From: CAZJHX01 sp964545715
Lineage (GTDB): Bacteria > Myxococcota_A > UBA9042 > GCA-2863065
DNA: 28,684 bases
Assembly: GCA_964545715.1 (NCBI GenBank)
Contig: CAZJHX010000140.1
Location: 1 to 28,684, forward strand
Direction of reading: 5' to 3'
The notes under the pieces: generated by a model
Seen by the model: only the letters and a program-made list of their open reading frames with translations
The model's database searches: none
What the model was told of the DNA's origin: nothing
Program-made: the position numbers and the translations under genes
Shown: positions 27,863-28,684 of the stretch, in pieces
Position numbering within the stretch: the first letter of the stretch is position 1
How the letters are laid out: each line of letters opens with the position of its first letter

Positions 27863-27872
27863 NNNNNNNNNN
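27863..27872. other. Assembly gap (10 N)
   Basis: Ten consecutive undetermined bases. A round number of N usually marks a scaffold join of unknown true length, so genes on the two sides may not be adjacent in the genome. Confidence 0.95.
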
Positions 27873-28270
27873 GCGCGCCCCAATCGGCCTCCCGACAAGC
27901 CGGCCCGGCTACAGGTGACACACGCCTACACCGATCCGTCCGTGGACCGGCTGCCCGCCCTGCCCTCCACCGTGCTCCCCGCCGAGATCGCCGCGCGCTT
28001 GGAGCCGGGCTGCGGGTGGCGTACGACGGGTGCGAGCGCGCCGAGGCCGTCGCGGACCTGGTCGACAACCGCTGGCCTGGCCCGTGCGGGCACGTGATCG
28101 GCACCCCGCGCCCCACGTGGATCCGTCACAGAGAGTTTCTGATCCGCCGCGGCCACTACGAGCAGGTCCTGAAAGGAACGCGGCGCATTACCGAGCACTT
28201 CGAGGCGCGCTGCTCGCCGCGCACCGGCTACGACATCATCTGCAAGTTGGAGGGGAGTCAAGTATGGTAG
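27873..28270 (+). pseudogene. Frameshifted small gene of unknown function next to the gap
   Basis: The left part (27873 to about 28006) codes in one frame with strong third-position GC (…RLPALPSTVLPAEIAARLEPG). The right part (about 28010 to TAG 28268-28270) codes in another frame with equally strong bias (LRVAYDGCERAEAVADLVD…). One extra G in the GGG at 28007-28009 would join them into one protein of about 118-132 residues. Either the gene is broken or a base was lost in assembly beside the gap; the latter is likely given the location. GTG 27915 could be the start, or the gene may begin inside or beyond the gap. I do not recognise the product. Confidence 0.6.
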
Positions 28271-28281
28271 GCCGCTCAAGC

Positions 28282-28288
28282 AAGGAGG
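28282..28288 (+). promoter_or_regulatory. Strong ribosome binding site
   Basis: AAGGAGG, five bases before ATG 28294, is the best Shine-Dalgarno in the window and fixes the start of the last gene. Confidence 0.8.
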
Positions 28289-28293
28289 CTTTG

Positions 28294-28684
28294 ATGCGAC
28301 ACGGACTCATAACGGCAATTCTGGCGGTCGGACTGGCCCTGAGCGCCGGCTGCGGCAAAGACAAGTCGGCCACAAAGTCGGAGAAGAAACCGCTGCCCGA
28401 GGACCCGTGCGAGCGCCTGGCGGCCTGCAGCATCGACAAGAGCTGCGGGGGCTCATTGCTGGGCGAAGAGGTCCACAAGAAGTGCGGTGAAAAGGACACC
28501 TGCGAGGCCGTCACTCAGTGCGTCGCCGACGATCTCAGCGCCGCCATGGCCAAAGCCGGCGACACGGCTGAGCTCACCCCGTCGTTGCGGGTCTGCGGCC
28601 ACGTCTTCAACTTCCGCGGCGGCCTGCCCAAGGCGTCGGGACTCAAGGCCGGGTGCAAGACCGCCTTCGCGCGCATGGAGCAGT
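28294..28684 (+). CDS. Cys-rich predicted lipoprotein, N-terminal part (runs off the right edge)
   Basis: An open frame of 130 codons runs to the window end without a stop. The N-terminus MRHGLITAILAVGLALSAGC is a signal peptide ending in a lipobox-like SAGC (C20), followed by a Lys/Asp/Ser linker and a domain with regularly placed cysteines (CERLAAC, SC, KKCG, DTC, TQC, RVCG, GC). The even spacing suggests a disulfide-stabilised alpha-helical fold. It lies 23 bases after the frameshifted gene and may share its transcript. No family is recognised. The C-terminus is outside the window. Confidence 0.75.
   Translation, partial: MRHGLITAILAVGLALSAGCGKDKSATKSEKKPLPEDPCERLAACSIDKSCGGSLLGEEVHKKCGEKDTCEAVTQCVADDLSAAMAKAGDTAELTPSLRVCGHVFNFRGGLPKASGLKAGCKTAFARMEQ

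Noticed and set aside
27926..28279. Minus-strand open frame right of the gap
   Set aside because: Third-position GC and the strong downstream Shine-Dalgarno context favour the plus strand, where two frames join into one sensible protein.

Overview
The window is GC-rich DNA with strong G/C bias at third codon positions. It encodes several lipoproteins, Cys-rich MopE-type and 'myxobacterial disulfide' repeats, a proprotein-convertase P-domain, an eight-bladed PQQ-like propeller on an Asp/Thr linker, and a very large Ser/Thr-kinase/histidine-kinase hybrid. Together these point to a Myxococcota (former Deltaproteobacteria) relative. A run of ten Ns at 27863-27872 shows a draft or metagenome scaffold. 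This assignment comes from protein style, not from a marker gene.

Layout. Positions 1-2315: the start of a membrane protein (minus, runs off the left edge), then a TPR protein and an RlmI-like SAM methyltransferase on plus. Positions 2278-6791 (minus): two translationally coupled secreted proteins, a P-domain/disulfide-repeat protein followed by a MopE-repeat lipoprotein. The lipoprotein carries nine tandem 51-residue units with no length change. Positions 6901-8972 (plus): a coupled pair made of a HExxH...ExxxD zincin with an extremely acidic N-terminus and a zinc-ribbon, coiled-coil, tail-anchored membrane protein. I recognise neither as a named family. Positions 8969-10951 (minus): a large predicted lipoprotein.

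Positions 10981-21202 (plus) are the centrepiece: eight genes with no intergenic base, every junction overlapping by 1-14 bases. The order is a GH5 glycosidase lipoprotein (endoglycoceramidase-like), an outer-membrane barrel, an IlvD/Edd sugar-acid dehydratase (L-arabinonate/D-galactonate type), an NAD-type SDR sugar dehydrogenase, 2-dehydro-3-deoxygalactonokinase, KDPGal aldolase, an SMP-30 lactonase and a YidK-like sodium:solute symporter. Read as a pathway, a surface enzyme releases a sugar, probably galactose. The sugar crosses the outer membrane through the barrel and the inner membrane through the symporter. It is then oxidised to lactone, opened to aldonate, dehydrated, phosphorylated and cleaved to pyruvate and glyceraldehyde-3-phosphate (oxidative De Ley-Doudoroff route). 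No transcription factor is present in the operon.

Positions 21271-26312 (plus) hold a 1537-residue hybrid kinase (STPK, P-loop ATPase, TPRs, GAF, histidine kinase) and a single-domain response regulator. The hybrid kinase gene contains an uninterrupted run of 14 G at 23106-23119, a candidate slippage switch or a sequence-quality problem. Positions 26324-27832 (minus) encode the PQQ-propeller lipoprotein. After the gap come a frameshifted small gene and the start of a Cys-rich lipoprotein that runs off the right edge.

No tRNA, rRNA, CRISPR array, insertion sequence or convincing intrinsic terminator was seen. No gene-free stretch exceeds about 110 bases.
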